Below the pieces are notes generated by a model. The model saw only the letters and a program-made list of their open reading frames with translations. It was not told the origin of the DNA and did not search any database. A program made the position numbers and the translations under genes. A stretch of 64,000 nucleotides of DNA from Hormoscilla sp. GM7CHS1pb (GTDB taxonomy: Bacteria > Cyanobacteriota > Cyanobacteriia > Cyanobacteriales > Desertifilaceae), in NCBI GenBank assembly GCA_014323675.1, contig JACONN010000002.1, forward strand, positions 558,001 through 622,000, written 5' to 3'. Below are positions 43,756 through 53,488 of this stretch, piece after piece (position 1 is the stretch's first letter; every line of letters starts with the position of its first letter).

Positions 43756-45210
43756 TTATGCGAAGGGAGGATAATATAGCAGACCGCCCTCGCTAAAGAG
43801 ACCTCCGCCGATCGAGGAACCATCGGGGAAGGGGAAGTTGCGATCGTAAATCTGTTGCCAGTTGCCTACAGATGAGATCGCGTCTACCACAAAGTTATCA
43901 TCTAGACCTAGGCTTTCACTTAAATCACCTTCCACTCCCAAGAAGCGCCGGATAGCTGGATCGTCGCTATCCAGGAAGTCATCGACGTTTTCCGAGGTAA
44001 TGCCAAACTCTGCTGCTTGGATAGTAGCATAAACTGTCCAAGTGACCACATCTTTCCACTCTGACTGATTTTCATCGACTATCACCGCCAGAGGCTCTTT
44101 TGATAAGCCTGTTGCGATTGGCCGCGAAGGAATACCTTCTGCCAGCGGTACGCTTAAAGCCAGAGACTGGATTAAACTGCCATCACCAGTAACCACGTCT
44201 ACTTCTCGATCGTTATAGGCATCATATAGTTCGAGCGGGCTGTCAAAGGTGACTAAGTCAAAGGTAATGTCAAGTTCATCGGCTGCTTCTTGGATATTCC
44301 GTTCGGAGGTCGTACCGGAAATTACCCCGATCGAGCGACCTTCCAGATCCTCCAAGGAGTTGATGCCACTGTCGATGGGAGCGCATACAATTTGACTATC
44401 GTAAAGATAGACTGGCCCAAAGTCTATGCCTAGGAGAGCATCGCGACCTAGAGTATGAGTGATGGCCCGCGCGGTCACGTCTACTATGCCATTAGCAACA
44501 TCGCTAAACCGCTCTTCTGGCTCTGAGACCACAAACTCTACTGCCTCGGGGTCGCCAAACACCGCTGCCGCGATCGCCCGACCATAATCCACCTCAAATC
44601 CCGTGAATTCACCGTCTTGTAAAAAGCCCAGTCCTGGCGCTGACCCTGGCAATCCCGGAAGTTTACAGAGATTGTCGGTTATCCGGGTATCTTAGCCGAA
44701 TCGCCGTTTGCGCTCGCATCTCGTTGTTATCCACCAATGGTACATCCGACGGAGCAGTCCCGGAGAAGGGAGGAGAATAGATCAGACCACCTTCGGTCCA
44801 AATCTCGTTCAGACCACGGGGAATAATATCTTCATCAAAAAAGCGAGCGTAAATTTCCCCGTAGTACGTTCCACTTACCTACCTCCTCGATAATGTTGAC
44901 TACGAAGTACAACTCTTCCAGCATCTGTTCTGGCAATGCGCCATCGATAATCCACAAGCCGTCTGCGCCTGGTCCACCAGTCAGCACAGAGCCACCACGA
45001 CCACCAAACAGCTGGTCATTCCCCAGGCCTCCTCGCAGGATATCGTTACTGCCAGCTTTGAGGAGATCGTCATCTTCCTGGCCCAACAGCAAGTTGCCCC
45101 CCTCTCCTACCGTAGCATCCAAGGTGTCGTTCCCTGCTCCACCCAGCAATGTGTCTTCCAAGAGTCGCGAATAGTTCATCTAGCTCTGGGGTGCCTGGTA
45201 TTATCTCCAT
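43756..45210 (-). pseudogene. RTX (haemolysin-type Ca-binding) repeats fused to amino-acid-binding (SBP_bac_3) domains, frameshifted
   Basis: The start at 45210 ([13 protein letters not shown]) matches cyanobacterial RTX proteins. After a shift near 45172, nonapeptide repeats follow ([36 protein letters not shown]). Next comes [20 protein letters not shown] and, after another shift, IIPRGLNEIWTEGGLIYSPP, the tail of one solute-binding domain. A nearly complete second SBP_bac_3 domain follows (GFEVDYGRAIAAAVFGD, GRSIGVISGTTSERNIQ, ending IGGGLFSEGGLLYYPPF). The gene thus encoded RTX repeats plus two binding domains, the first mostly deleted. A secreted ligand-binding protein exported by type I secretion is inferred. 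Confidence 0.7.
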
Positions 45211-45237
45211 ACAATCCTCACACAGTTTGCTTTTTGT

Positions 45238-45770
45238 GTTGAACTAAGCCAGACTGTCACCAGTCCGGCTCGTCTTCAGAACCGGACGTGAAATTTTCGC
45301 TTCATCCGGCTCCTCAGCCTCAATTTCCTGTAACCAGGTGCGACCCCTATGACTATCATCCTCTGCTGATTTGGCGTCGTGACAATAGTCATGCAATAAA
45401 TAGACTTAGGTGGTGTCCATACGCCGGGTTTATTGTCAGTGCTAATTGGTCAGGAGTAGACCTGCCAATGACCATTATCCTTTCCCTTTTGGGCCAGTGT
45501 GTAAGCCTTATTCCACTGGTTAATGTTTACGACGCTGCAACACTTCGCTTTATGTTCACCATATCTACTCGCTCGGCGTTGACCGGTTTAGGCTACCAGC
45601 CAGAGCGCCTTTCCACCCCGCTTTGCGGATTGATGCCATCGCTACCGCAGGGGTGGCGCTTTTACCCCTGCACCTGGGGAGATGGACTCACACCATCATT
45701 ATCTGAACGTTGTCAGGGCTTATGGAACCCTGCTGCCGGTCCCTCACTGGCCACTGCCGGTGATTTACGG
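45238..45770 (-). mobile_element. ORF-deleted group II intron related to the menE intron
   Basis: It matches both ends of the 37682-40062 intron: domain V/VI at the 3' end (GAGCCGGATG...GTCCGGTTCT, 45281-45320, and CTTAGTTCAAC at 45238) and domain I at the 5' side (CCCCAGGTGCAGGGGTAAAA, CAGCCTAAA-like stretches). Nearly the whole reverse transcriptase is deleted, the join being near 45402. The 5' limit is approximate. It sits just upstream of the RTX gene, on the same strand. Confidence 0.75.
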
Positions 45771-45835
45771 CAAACGAATCGCAGGTCACCTAACTCAGAC
45801 ATTATACACATTTTCTCAATTGAAAGTCCCGCCAC

Positions 45836-45916
45836 GCGGTGTCTCCTGGTCGCTCGATGTCCCCCGGGACGAGGCGTCTCCTGGGAGCGCTAATCGCACT
45901 ACCCAGGAGACGCCGC
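45836..45916. repeat. nested GGTGTCTCC palindrome
   Basis: Outer arms GCGGTGTCTCCTGG...CCAGGAGACGCCGC enclose GATGTCCCCCGGGAC and the family core GCGCTAATCGCACTAC. A relative with different arms, CTTCGATATC...GATATCGAAG, lies at 46172-46231 before menF. Confidence 0.75.
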
Positions 45917-46322
45917 CAGGGAATTGACAGCCATTGTATTGTTATATAGTAGTGGCGACCCAACTCCATAAATGTCATGGACTTCTCGACCGTCGTAGTG
46001 TCCTGGCAGATGGCTGCCCTTCCCTGTCTCAGAACTTACGCTGCTCGAATTATACAATACCGTTGGCCTCGAAAGCAGCCGGGGCCGCCCACCATATTAG
46101 CCTCTGCTCTATTCTCGATTTTCCCTTGACCATTATCATGCTTTAATACCAAAACACGGGCATTTATTGCCCTTCGATATCCCCCAGAGGGGACGCGCCT
46201 TAAGCACTACCCCCCCCCAGAGATATCGAAGCCTCCTGTGTCCTCTATCTAGTCGAACAATCTGCGATCTACTGTTAAGAGTGAGAAATATAACTTTACA
46301 AAACTTTACCTTATCGGCCCTG

Positions 46323-47842
46323 ATGAGAGTCACCTCCGAGCACGGGAATATATTTTCAGAACCAAAGGCTCTGGAAAATTTTCTGTTAGGTTGTCAAGAA
46401 ACAGCTATTGCTAAAGATAGTACAATGATTGTCAGCATATCGCAAGAGATTCCCCTAGTGGACCCCCTGGCGGTGATGGCAGCGATCGCCCCTTCGGATC
46501 GACTGCAGTTTTACTGGGAAAGCGCAGGGGAGGCGATCGCTGCCATTGATGCTGCCACAAGTATAAAGATAACCCAGGCAGATCGATTCAGAAAAGCCCA
46601 AGGATTTATTCATACATGTCTGGCAAATACGATTAGCATTGGCGATCTCGATCGCAGGTTTGCTGGCCCGCATTTTTTTTGCAGCTTCACATTTTTTGGA
46701 CAGCAGTCGGAGTCAGTTTTTCCAGCAGCAACAGTGCTTTTACCACGTTTACAGGTAGCTTGTAGCGCCAACCATTGTATCTTAGTGACGAATTTAGCGA
46801 TCGGTCCTCTGGCGGACATTAAAAGCATATGCTCAAAGTTATGGTGGGACTGGCATAAAATTAGTTTATGCAATAATAACGGATTCCATAAAGCCGCAGG
46901 AAATAAATTGCCAACTGGACAATTATCAGTCCCCCCCTGCGACTAGCGATCCTGGGGGACACAGAAGATAAATTCAAGCAGACGGTGGGTGAAGCATTAG
47001 AGTTGATTCGCTCGGAAAGATTGAGTAAAATAGTGATCGCCCATGGGATCTCGATCCAAGCTAAAGTACCATTTAGGGAGAGAGAAGCGCTGCATAATTT
47101 ACGCCAGCTCCATGGAGATTGCCATATATTTATGGTAAGTAATGGTGAAGGAAAGAGTTTTATCGGGGCGACGCCAGAAAGGTTAATGAGAATTCGGTGT
47201 GTCCCGGACAGTGGGATCGGCGCGCTGTGTCCCCCGAGTAGCGATCCTAGCGCTCCCGAGGGACACAGTTTCGGGACAGAGAATCAGCAGCTATTCACAG
47301 AGGCATTAGCCGGTTCAGCACCTCGGGGAAAAACGAGAAGGGAAGATGCAGATTTTGCCAATAGTTTACTCGCTAGCGAAAAAGAAAGACGGGAACACCA
47401 ATTTGTGATAGATTATATTAAAGGATGCTTATCGAAGTTGGGCTTAAAGCCGGAAATATTGCCAATGCCAAAGTTACGGAAATTAGCGAATATCCAACAT
47501 TTGTGGACCCCGATCGAGGCAAAAGTGCCTCCAGGAGTGCATCCTTTGTCAATACTGGCAGCATTGCATCCGACGCCAGCGGTGGCGGGTACGCCCAGAG
47601 AAATAGCCTGCCAGGAAATACCTAGGTATGAAAGCTTCGAGCGGGGTTTATATGCCGCGCCCTTGGGTTGGGTAGATGGACGCGGAAATAGCGAGTTTGT
47701 GGTAGGAATTAGGTCAGCGCTGATAGAAGGCGATCGGGCGACAGTTTATGCGGGTGCGGGTATAGTAGCCGGTTCCGATCCGAAGAAAGAACTGGCAGAA
47801 ATTCAGCTGAAATTTCAAGCATTGTTGCAAGCGTTAGTATAA
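46323..47842 (+). pseudogene. menF: isochorismate synthase with two palindromic inserts, one breaking the frame
   Basis: This chorismate-utilising enzyme starts phylloquinone synthesis. The start at 46323 (MRVTSEHGNIFSEPKALENF) is chosen because LLGCQETAIAKDS follows as in homologues. The frame runs to 46946, where a GTCCCCCC...GGGGGGAC palindrome (46928-46960) introduces a stop and a shift. The catalytic half resumes with RLSKIVIAHGISIQAK, FIGATPERL, EALAGSAPRGKT, GGNS-like WVDGRGNSEFVVGIRSALI and YAGAGIVAGSDP. Within it about 27 residues (CVPDSGIGALCPPSSDPSAP onward) are encoded by a nested palindrome (47199-47279) without breaking the frame. Confidence 0.85.
47199..47279. repeat. nested palindrome read through in frame in menF
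   Basis: The outer arms TGTCCCGG/CGGGACA enclose an inner hairpin, TGTGTCCCCCGAG and CTCCCGAGGGACACA, around the family core TAGCGATCC. The host ORF stays open through it, adding residues between PERLMRIR and LFTEALAG. Confidence 0.8.
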
Positions 47843-47921
47843 GTAATCGCCATGAGGAACGGGTGTGGTCATGCATTAGTTGCATTAGTAGAGAATAATA
47901 TTCTCTCGAGATAATACTCGT

Positions 47922-50717
47922 CTAACTGATACTTCCAGATAGATAATGCCAAGCTTTAGGGAGGTTGAGTTGCATCAGGGCAGCAATGCCTCTGAGTATT
48001 CTGATTTCGGGTAAGTTGGGATCGAGGGCGATCGCCCATTGCAGGGCCCGTTCTGCCTCCCCAGGACGCCAGTCATAAAGGTAAACGAAGGCCAGGTAGG
48101 CATGTACATAGGGGTTTTGGGGGTCTAGCTGCCGGACTTGTCTTAAGGCCGCGATCGCGCCAGAAACATTTTGCTGTAATATTCTCGATAATACCAGCCC
48201 ATAGGCCCAGTCGGTGTTTTCTGGTTCTTGCTGCATCCGATATGTGAGGGCCAGGTCTGCTTGCAGGACATAGTCCTGAATGGGATCGTACTGGTTAATC
48301 CTCCCGGTTTGGGCAAAGACGATCTCCAGTCCCTCTGACCCCTTGGGTAAATGGGTGGCAACCTGCCGCAGTTGGGTGACCAGATCCAATTCTGACGCAG
48401 GTATTATAGCAGCATCGGGGTCGATCGTAACAGTCACCTTTGGCACTGCGATCGGATAGCTTTCACCCGTTTTCCGGTTTAGGTAGGTCGCCTTGAGGCT
48501 GTATGCACCAGCTGGCAGGTCGGAGGGAGGCAGCATTGCCAGATGTTCGATGACCTGAAAACTTGACTTATCTGCTTGTTCAGAATACAATTCGCCCATG
48601 CCAATGCCGTGGTCGTGCAACCATCTTTGAGATTTATCTACCCCTACCATCACGCCCACCCTAAAGGGTCGGGCTACAGATACAAAGTCCGCCTGCGCGG
48701 GCTTCAAGGTGGGCGGAGCCCACCTCACATTACCATCAATTTGCCAGGTTATTAATACTAAACCAGATTGTAACTCCGACCACGGACCAATCCACTCATA
48801 GGTTACAGGTACGGGAACCCCTGGAGGCACTTTTTCAGGCACTTCTACTCTGACTAGCTGCACTTCGGTACTGGGTACTGCGGCGGGTTGTACCTGTACG
48901 GGCGGCTGTTTTTTGTGGTAGAGTTTGAGGGTACTGCCATCCACTAATGGCCAGCTTTTCTGGAGTTGAAAATCTCCGCCTTGCTCAACTATTTGCACCA
49001 TTTGAGTTTGCGCTGCTGTGGGAACCGATCCTTGGTCTTCTGTTTTGGTCACAAACCAAGATAGCGATCGGGCATCTTGTGGCACCTGTTCTGTCTGAGT
49101 CCCCACCTGACGTCCGTACACCTGAAAGTTCCTTAAGGCACCGTAATGGTTGAAATTGTGCTGATTAATGAATGGGGTCGAGGGCAATACTCCTAGGGTC
49201 GAGCGCAAATAAGGTTCTGTTTTAATTATCTCATCAATCACTTCTTGGTGAGGCCAAGGTTGTCCCCAATAAGGATAATGCTGGGTCCGGGGGCTGAGAA
49301 GTTGGGTCAGGAAAGCACCAGGCAGAGGAAATAAATTACTCAACATCAGTCCTGTTGCTAACAACATCGTGCCCCAGCGGATCTTACTTCCCCAAGGACG
49401 ACTGACAGCATCCCAGGAAATCAAGCCTTTTGCCAACCACAGGGATAATACCGGTAAATAGGGTAACACGTAGCGGGCATCTTTATTGATATTCAGGGAA
49501 CAGAGAATATATGCGCCGACCACAAATACTGCTAACCAAGTGATTGATGAATTTCTATTAATTCCTGTGGCATGCTTCTTCTTTGGACGCCTAGATAAGG
49601 AAGGAACGTGATGCTGAATGGGTAGATGGGGAGATGAATAGATGGGAAAATAGTCGGGTGGCATCTCATTCATCTCGTTCCCAGTCTCTGGCTGGGAACG
49701 CGGCCCATGAGGATCTGCCTCCAGCTGATTAAATTTATGTTTTTTATTACCTTGCTTCTGCCAATAAAGAATTAAGCCAACAATCGCCACTAGCAATAAA
49801 GGCCAGGAAACCAGGTAAGGAGTAATTTTCCAGTAATAAACCCAGGCGTCCAGGGTATTGAGGGCCGGGTCTCCTTCCGCGATCGCCGCATCTAGGGTGG
49901 CCCGTTTACCGGAGGTCAAAATCAGCAACCAATTGGTGCGATACCAGGGATAGCATACTAACAATGCTACCGCAAAACTCCCCATTAACTGCGCTATGCG
50001 TCCCCATTTACGCTGTTTAATTGTCCCCCAAAAGACCCACAAAATTGGCGTTAATAGGAAAAACAATGCTGTCTGCTTCACCAATAGCGCCATCCCCAAA
50101 GAAAGCCCAAATATAATTGCCCAAAACCATCCTTGAATACAGTTTTTATCTAGCGGCTTTCCCAATCCTAAGCCCGCAGGCTTCTTCCTTGTAGCCCTGG
50201 GGGTGGAATTAATTGTCTTTTTCCAGAGGGTCAGACAGCAGAAACTCAGGGTCACAGTTGCTGTCAGGGGATAATCTAGGAGAAAATCCAGGCGATAGCG
50301 ATATAAACCGGGTAGTATTTGACAGATCGCCGCTGCCCATAAGGCCACCCGGACATTAAATAATTTCCTGCCCAGACAATAAACCGAACCTAGGAGAATT
50401 ATACTATAGAATAGCATTACCAGGGTGGATTGGTCCGGTCCCGTGCCAAAGATATTCAGAAAGGGAACCGTGGTAATGTAGGTTAGGGGCGGAATTTTGG
50501 TCGATCGCATCCAGAAAGAGGTCCACCATTCCCTATTCAACCATTCTGGTGCTTGCAGGATTTGCCAGTAATTTAAGGCCCCGGTCAGGTAGTCCGCCTG
50601 GTCCCAAGCAGGGACCGAGTTGTCCAGGGCAAACCACAGGCGAGCGACTGCTGCGCCCGCCAACCAGATGATTGCCAAAACCAGCAGATATTTGCGATGT
50701 TTATTTTTCAAAGCCAC
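47922..50717 (-). CDS. GT39/ArnT-type membrane glycosyltransferase with C-terminal TPR-like region
   Basis: This 931-residue protein has ~12 N-terminal membrane spans. An Asp-containing first loop (ALDNSVPAWDQADYLTGALN, residues ~29-48) is the GT-C catalytic signature of the dolichyl-phosphate mannosyltransferase-like (PMT_2) family. Further DYPLT and DARYVLPYLPVLSLW motifs fit. A large soluble region follows from ~500, and the last ~100 residues are TPR-like helices (LALTYRMQQEPENTDWAYGL, RQLDPQNPYVHAYLAFVYLY, GEAERALQWAIALDPN). It likely transfers sugars from lipid carriers at the cell envelope. Residues ~340-360 (DPHGPRSQPETGNEMNE) derive from a TTCCCAG-type repeat (49676-49701), in frame. 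Confidence 0.85.
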   Translation of the reverse strand: MALKNKHRKYLLVLAIIWLAGAAVARLWFALDNSVPAWDQADYLTGALNYWQILQAPEWLNREWWTSFWMRSTKIPPLTYITTVPFLNIFGTGPDQSTLVMLFYSIILLGSVYCLGRKLFNVRVALWAAAICQILPGLYRYRLDFLLDYPLTATVTLSFCCLTLWKKTINSTPRATRKKPAGLGLGKPLDKNCIQGWFWAIIFGLSLGMALLVKQTALFFLLTPILWVFWGTIKQRKWGRIAQLMGSFAVALLVCYPWYRTNWLLILTSGKRATLDAAIAEGDPALNTLDAWVYYWKITPYLVSWPLLLVAIVGLILYWQKQGNKKHKFNQLEADPHGPRSQPETGNEMNEMPPDYFPIYSSPHLPIQHHVPSLSRRPKKKHATGINRNSSITWLAVFVVGAYILCSLNINKDARYVLPYLPVLSLWLAKGLISWDAVSRPWGSKIRWGTMLLATGLMLSNLFPLPGAFLTQLLSPRTQHYPYWGQPWPHQEVIDEIIKTEPYLRSTLGVLPSTPFINQHNFNHYGALRNFQVYGRQVGTQTEQVPQDARSLSWFVTKTEDQGSVPTAAQTQMVQIVEQGGDFQLQKSWPLVDGSTLKLYHKKQPPVQVQPAAVPSTEVQLVRVEVPEKVPPGVPVPVTYEWIGPWSELQSGLVLITWQIDGNVRWAPPTLKPAQADFVSVARPFRVGVMVGVDKSQRWLHDHGIGMGELYSEQADKSSFQVIEHLAMLPPSDLPAGAYSLKATYLNRKTGESYPIAVPKVTVTIDPDAAIIPASELDLVTQLRQVATHLPKGSEGLEIVFAQTGRINQYDPIQDYVLQADLALTYRMQQEPENTDWAYGLVLSRILQQNVSGAIAALRQVRQLDPQNPYVHAYLAFVYLYDWRPGEAERALQWAIALDPNLPEIRILRGIAALMQLNLPKAWHYLSGSIS

Positions 50718-50726
50718 TCCTCATCC

Positions 50727-50753
50727 ATGGCTGGCGCCACGCTGCGCGATCAG
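50727..50753. repeat. ATGGCTGGCGCCACGCTGCG repeat
   Basis: A single copy of the 26-bp palindromic repeat described at 21639-21708, between the glycosyltransferase start and the GNAT stop. Confidence 0.8.
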
Positions 50754-51181
50754 ACTTTTCTCATTTTAACATGGGGTATGCCTGCTTCATCAAAGATACC
50801 ACCTTCTTGCACGAACCCCAATTGGAGATAAAGTTCTTTGACATATTCCTGGGCGTATACTACTACTTGTTTAACATCTTTTTGCGCCGCCACAGCTATT
50901 GCCTGGGCCATCAACTGCTTGCCAATGCCGCGCCCTCTTGCTGGGGGAAGGACGGCAAGTCTTTCGATTTTAGCTGTTTGCCCATCCAGATATCTTATTC
51001 TCGCAGTTCCCACGGGTTGATTATCTAAATATGCTAATAAATGATCTGCAGTTTCGTCTCGTCCGTCAAACTCTAATTTGGGGTCAACCCCTTGTTCTTC
51101 TTGAAATACTTTCGTTCGGATGGCATTTATTGCTGTCATTTCTGTATAGTAGCTCACTGTTTTTAGCATGATATTGCTCAT
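50750..51181 (-). CDS. GNAT-family N-acetyltransferase
   Basis: This protein has 143 residues from MSNIMLKTVSYYTEM (an upstream extension to 51247 overlaps a repeat). The acetyl-CoA-binding motif A is clear (IERLAVLPPARGRGIGKQLM, then AQAIAVAA), followed by VVVYAQEYVKELYLQLGFV and the C-terminal GIPHVKM. The form with EEQGVDPKLEFDGRDETADH resembles YjcF/ElaA-type GNATs. The substrate is unknown. Confidence 0.88.
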   Translation of the reverse strand: MSNIMLKTVSYYTEMTAINAIRTKVFQEEQGVDPKLEFDGRDETADHLLAYLDNQPVGTARIRYLDGQTAKIERLAVLPPARGRGIGKQLMAQAIAVAAQKDVKQVVVYAQEYVKELYLQLGFVQEGGIFDEAGIPHVKMRKV

Positions 51182-51212
51182 AGTTTTCTGTGGGATATTT
51201 TTAATGTTGAGT

Positions 51213-51271
51213 GCGGCAAGCACTTTAGTGCTTACTACGAACGGCAAGCACTAAAGTGCTTACTACGAACG
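51213..51271. repeat. two inverted AAGCACTNNAGTGCTT palindromes
   Basis: GCAAGCACTTTAGTGCTTAC and GCAAGCACTAAAGTGCTTAC occur in tandem, joined by TACGAACG. Same class as 23411-23493. Confidence 0.75.
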
Positions 51272-51283
51272 GTGTGACTTGTT

Positions 51284-51939
51284 TTAGTCAACCTGCCGTG
51301 TCCGCTTTCTCGCGATCGTTGCGGGTACAAAGAGTTGGGGAAATAGCAGTCCCGATCGGGCTTTGTATGCAGCAAACTCGGGGTAACGAGAGAGAGATTG
51401 GTCTTTCTTGCCCATATTGGGCAGGAAGATTGCGCCGACAAATGCTGCCAAAATTACGAAAGGTAGCCAATGCATTGCCAGCATGGCAAAACCCGTGTAA
51501 ATGAATATTTCTCCCAGATAGTTGCTATTGCGACAGCGGGAAAAAAGCCTTCTGTAATCAGTCCGGAACGATACTTGAGGGTGAAATACTTTTGGGCATC
51601 GCTTGTGTAATTTAGAAACAGGCCCATGATATTGAGAAAGATGGCAGCTGCTACTAGCGGTAGGGGTGGCACTGTAGCGCTACTAATGAGAATGAAGGGG
51701 GCAACCCAGTACAGTCCTAAGATTGCAAAAGTGAAAATACCTAATCCTACAGACATTTCTTCCTCCCACTGCTTGTCGGGGTAAATCCGATCTTTGAGCA
51801 ACCACAATATACCATAGGTGCCGTGCAGCGCCAGGTATACCCAAGGACCGAGGGTGAAGTTTTGGTAGAAAAGCATCAGTCCCACTATAACTAAGGGGGT
51901 GAGTCCTTTGTGCAGATTGATTGCGTACTTAATTTTCAT
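51284..51939 (-). CDS. isoprenylcysteine methyltransferase/steroid reductase-like membrane protein, frameshifted
   Basis: The joined protein is ~215 residues with five or six membrane spans. The N-terminal half (LTPLVIVGLMLFYQNFTLGP, YGILWLLKDRIYPDKQWEEE) and the C-terminal half (YLGEIFIYTGFAMLAMHWLP, SRYPEFAAYKARSGLLFPQ) join if one T is added to the run 51541-51546 (AAAAAA on plus), giving EGFFSRCRNSNYLGEIF. The RN-NYLGE and YPEF-YK-R motifs are those of the ICMT/DUF1295 fold, which uses S-adenosylmethionine or NAD(P)H. The substrate is unknown. A likely sequence error rather than a dead gene. Confidence 0.75.
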
Positions 51940-52073
51940 GACAGGGGTTCCGTAACTATTCCACTATTATATCCCTAAGAGACTGTTGAGTCACGCCCGG
52001 AAGGCGATGAGAGGAGATAATTTTTAATTTTGAAACCAGGTACATGGGAAAAACCCGGTTTCTGGACTTGGTT

Positions 52074-53424
52074 TCAAACTTCCACAACTGGCAACCCTGC
52101 TAGGGCCATTGCCACATCTTCGGTACTGTATTCCCGATCGGACAGCTTGCCAGCATGGTAATCAATGTAAGCCTGCATGTCAAAGTGACCGTGACCGCAG
52201 AGATTAAACAGAATAGTTTTGCTAACTCCTTCTTCTTTGCAGCGCAAGGCTTCATCGATCGCCCTTTTGACGGCATGATTGGCTTCCGGCGCGGGTAAAA
52301 TCCCTTCAGTACGGCCAAAGGTAACTCCAGCAGCGAAACAGGCCAGTTGGGGATAAGCTATAGGTGCAATTAAACCCAACTCGACCAGATGACTGATGAG
52401 AGGTGCCATTCCATGATAGCGCAGACCGCCAGCATGAAATCCTATGGCTGCGCCACGCTGCGCGAACGGGTACAAAGCTACTGCCCAAGCTGTGCATTTT
52501 TACCAAAGGGGTCAGATGGGCGGTATCGCCAAAATCATAACTATATTTCCCTTTGGTTAAGGTGGGACAAGCTGCGGGTTCTACGGCGACAAATTTAATC
52601 GTTCGCTGTTGTTCGCCTCGCAACTCTGTACCCAGGAAGGGAAAGGCAATACCAGCAAAGTTGCTGCCGCCCCCAGTGCAACCGATAATAATATCGGGTT
52701 CGTCTCCTGCCATTTCCAGTTGCGTTCTAGTCTCCTGACCAATTACTGTTTGATGCAGCAGGACGTGATTGAGAACGCTACCCAGGGCATACTTAGTTTG
52801 TTCGTCTTGGACTGCCTTCTCGATCGCCTCCCCGATCGCGATGCCCAAGCTACCAGTACTGTCAGGATCTCGTGAGAGAATTTGCCGTCCCGCCTGAGTT
52901 GCGCTGCTGGGGCTGGCAATAACAGAGGCACCATAGGATTCCATCATAGCGCGACGATAGGGCTTTTGCTGATAGCTAATTTTGACCATGTAGACTTCCA
53001 CTTCCAGGTCAAATAGCGCCCCGACAAAGGCGAGAGATGACCCCCACTGTCCGGCCCCGGTTTCGGTGGTCAAGCGTTTCACTCCCTGCTGTTTGTTATA
53101 ATAAGCTTGAGGGACAGCAGTGTTAGGTTTGTGGCTGCCAGTGGGGCTGACTCCTTTATATTTATAGTAGATTTTCGCAGGGGTATCCAAGGCTTTTTCT
53201 AACCGTCGGGCCCGGTAGAGAGGAGTTGGTCGCCACTGACGGTAAATGGCTTGCACTTCTGGGGGAATTTCTATCCAGCGATCGCTGCCAACGTGGGCCC
53301 CGATCCTCTCCCCGCCCGGATCTCCTCCCCTCCCCGATCGGATGACATAGCCCCCAGGCCAAAGATCCATAAACTTCAGCTTATATAAGGTATAAGAAAA
53401 AAAATTTCTCAAAACCCTTGACAA
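52074..53424 (-). pseudogene. trpB: TrpB2-type tryptophan synthase beta chain, truncated and interrupted by a repeat
   Basis: The PLP-dependent core is clear: [20 protein letters not shown] (PLP Lys), [34 protein letters not shown], and after a shift [20 protein letters not shown] and PAPEANHAVKRAIDEALRCK. The long form with HAGGLRYHG is TrpB2, which makes tryptophan from indole and serine or phosphoserine without TrpA. The first ~50 residues are missing: [20 protein letters not shown] is repeat-like. A 25-bp GGCTGCGCCACGCTGCGCGA-type repeat (52443-52468) is inserted between SSFVP and GFHAGG and shifts the frame. Functional loss seems likely. Confidence 0.83.
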
Positions 53425-53488
53425 AACGCAATCGAGTTAGCTAGGCTGTATTCATGCTCTTTCAGACCCATCCTTGGAGGAAAAGCCT

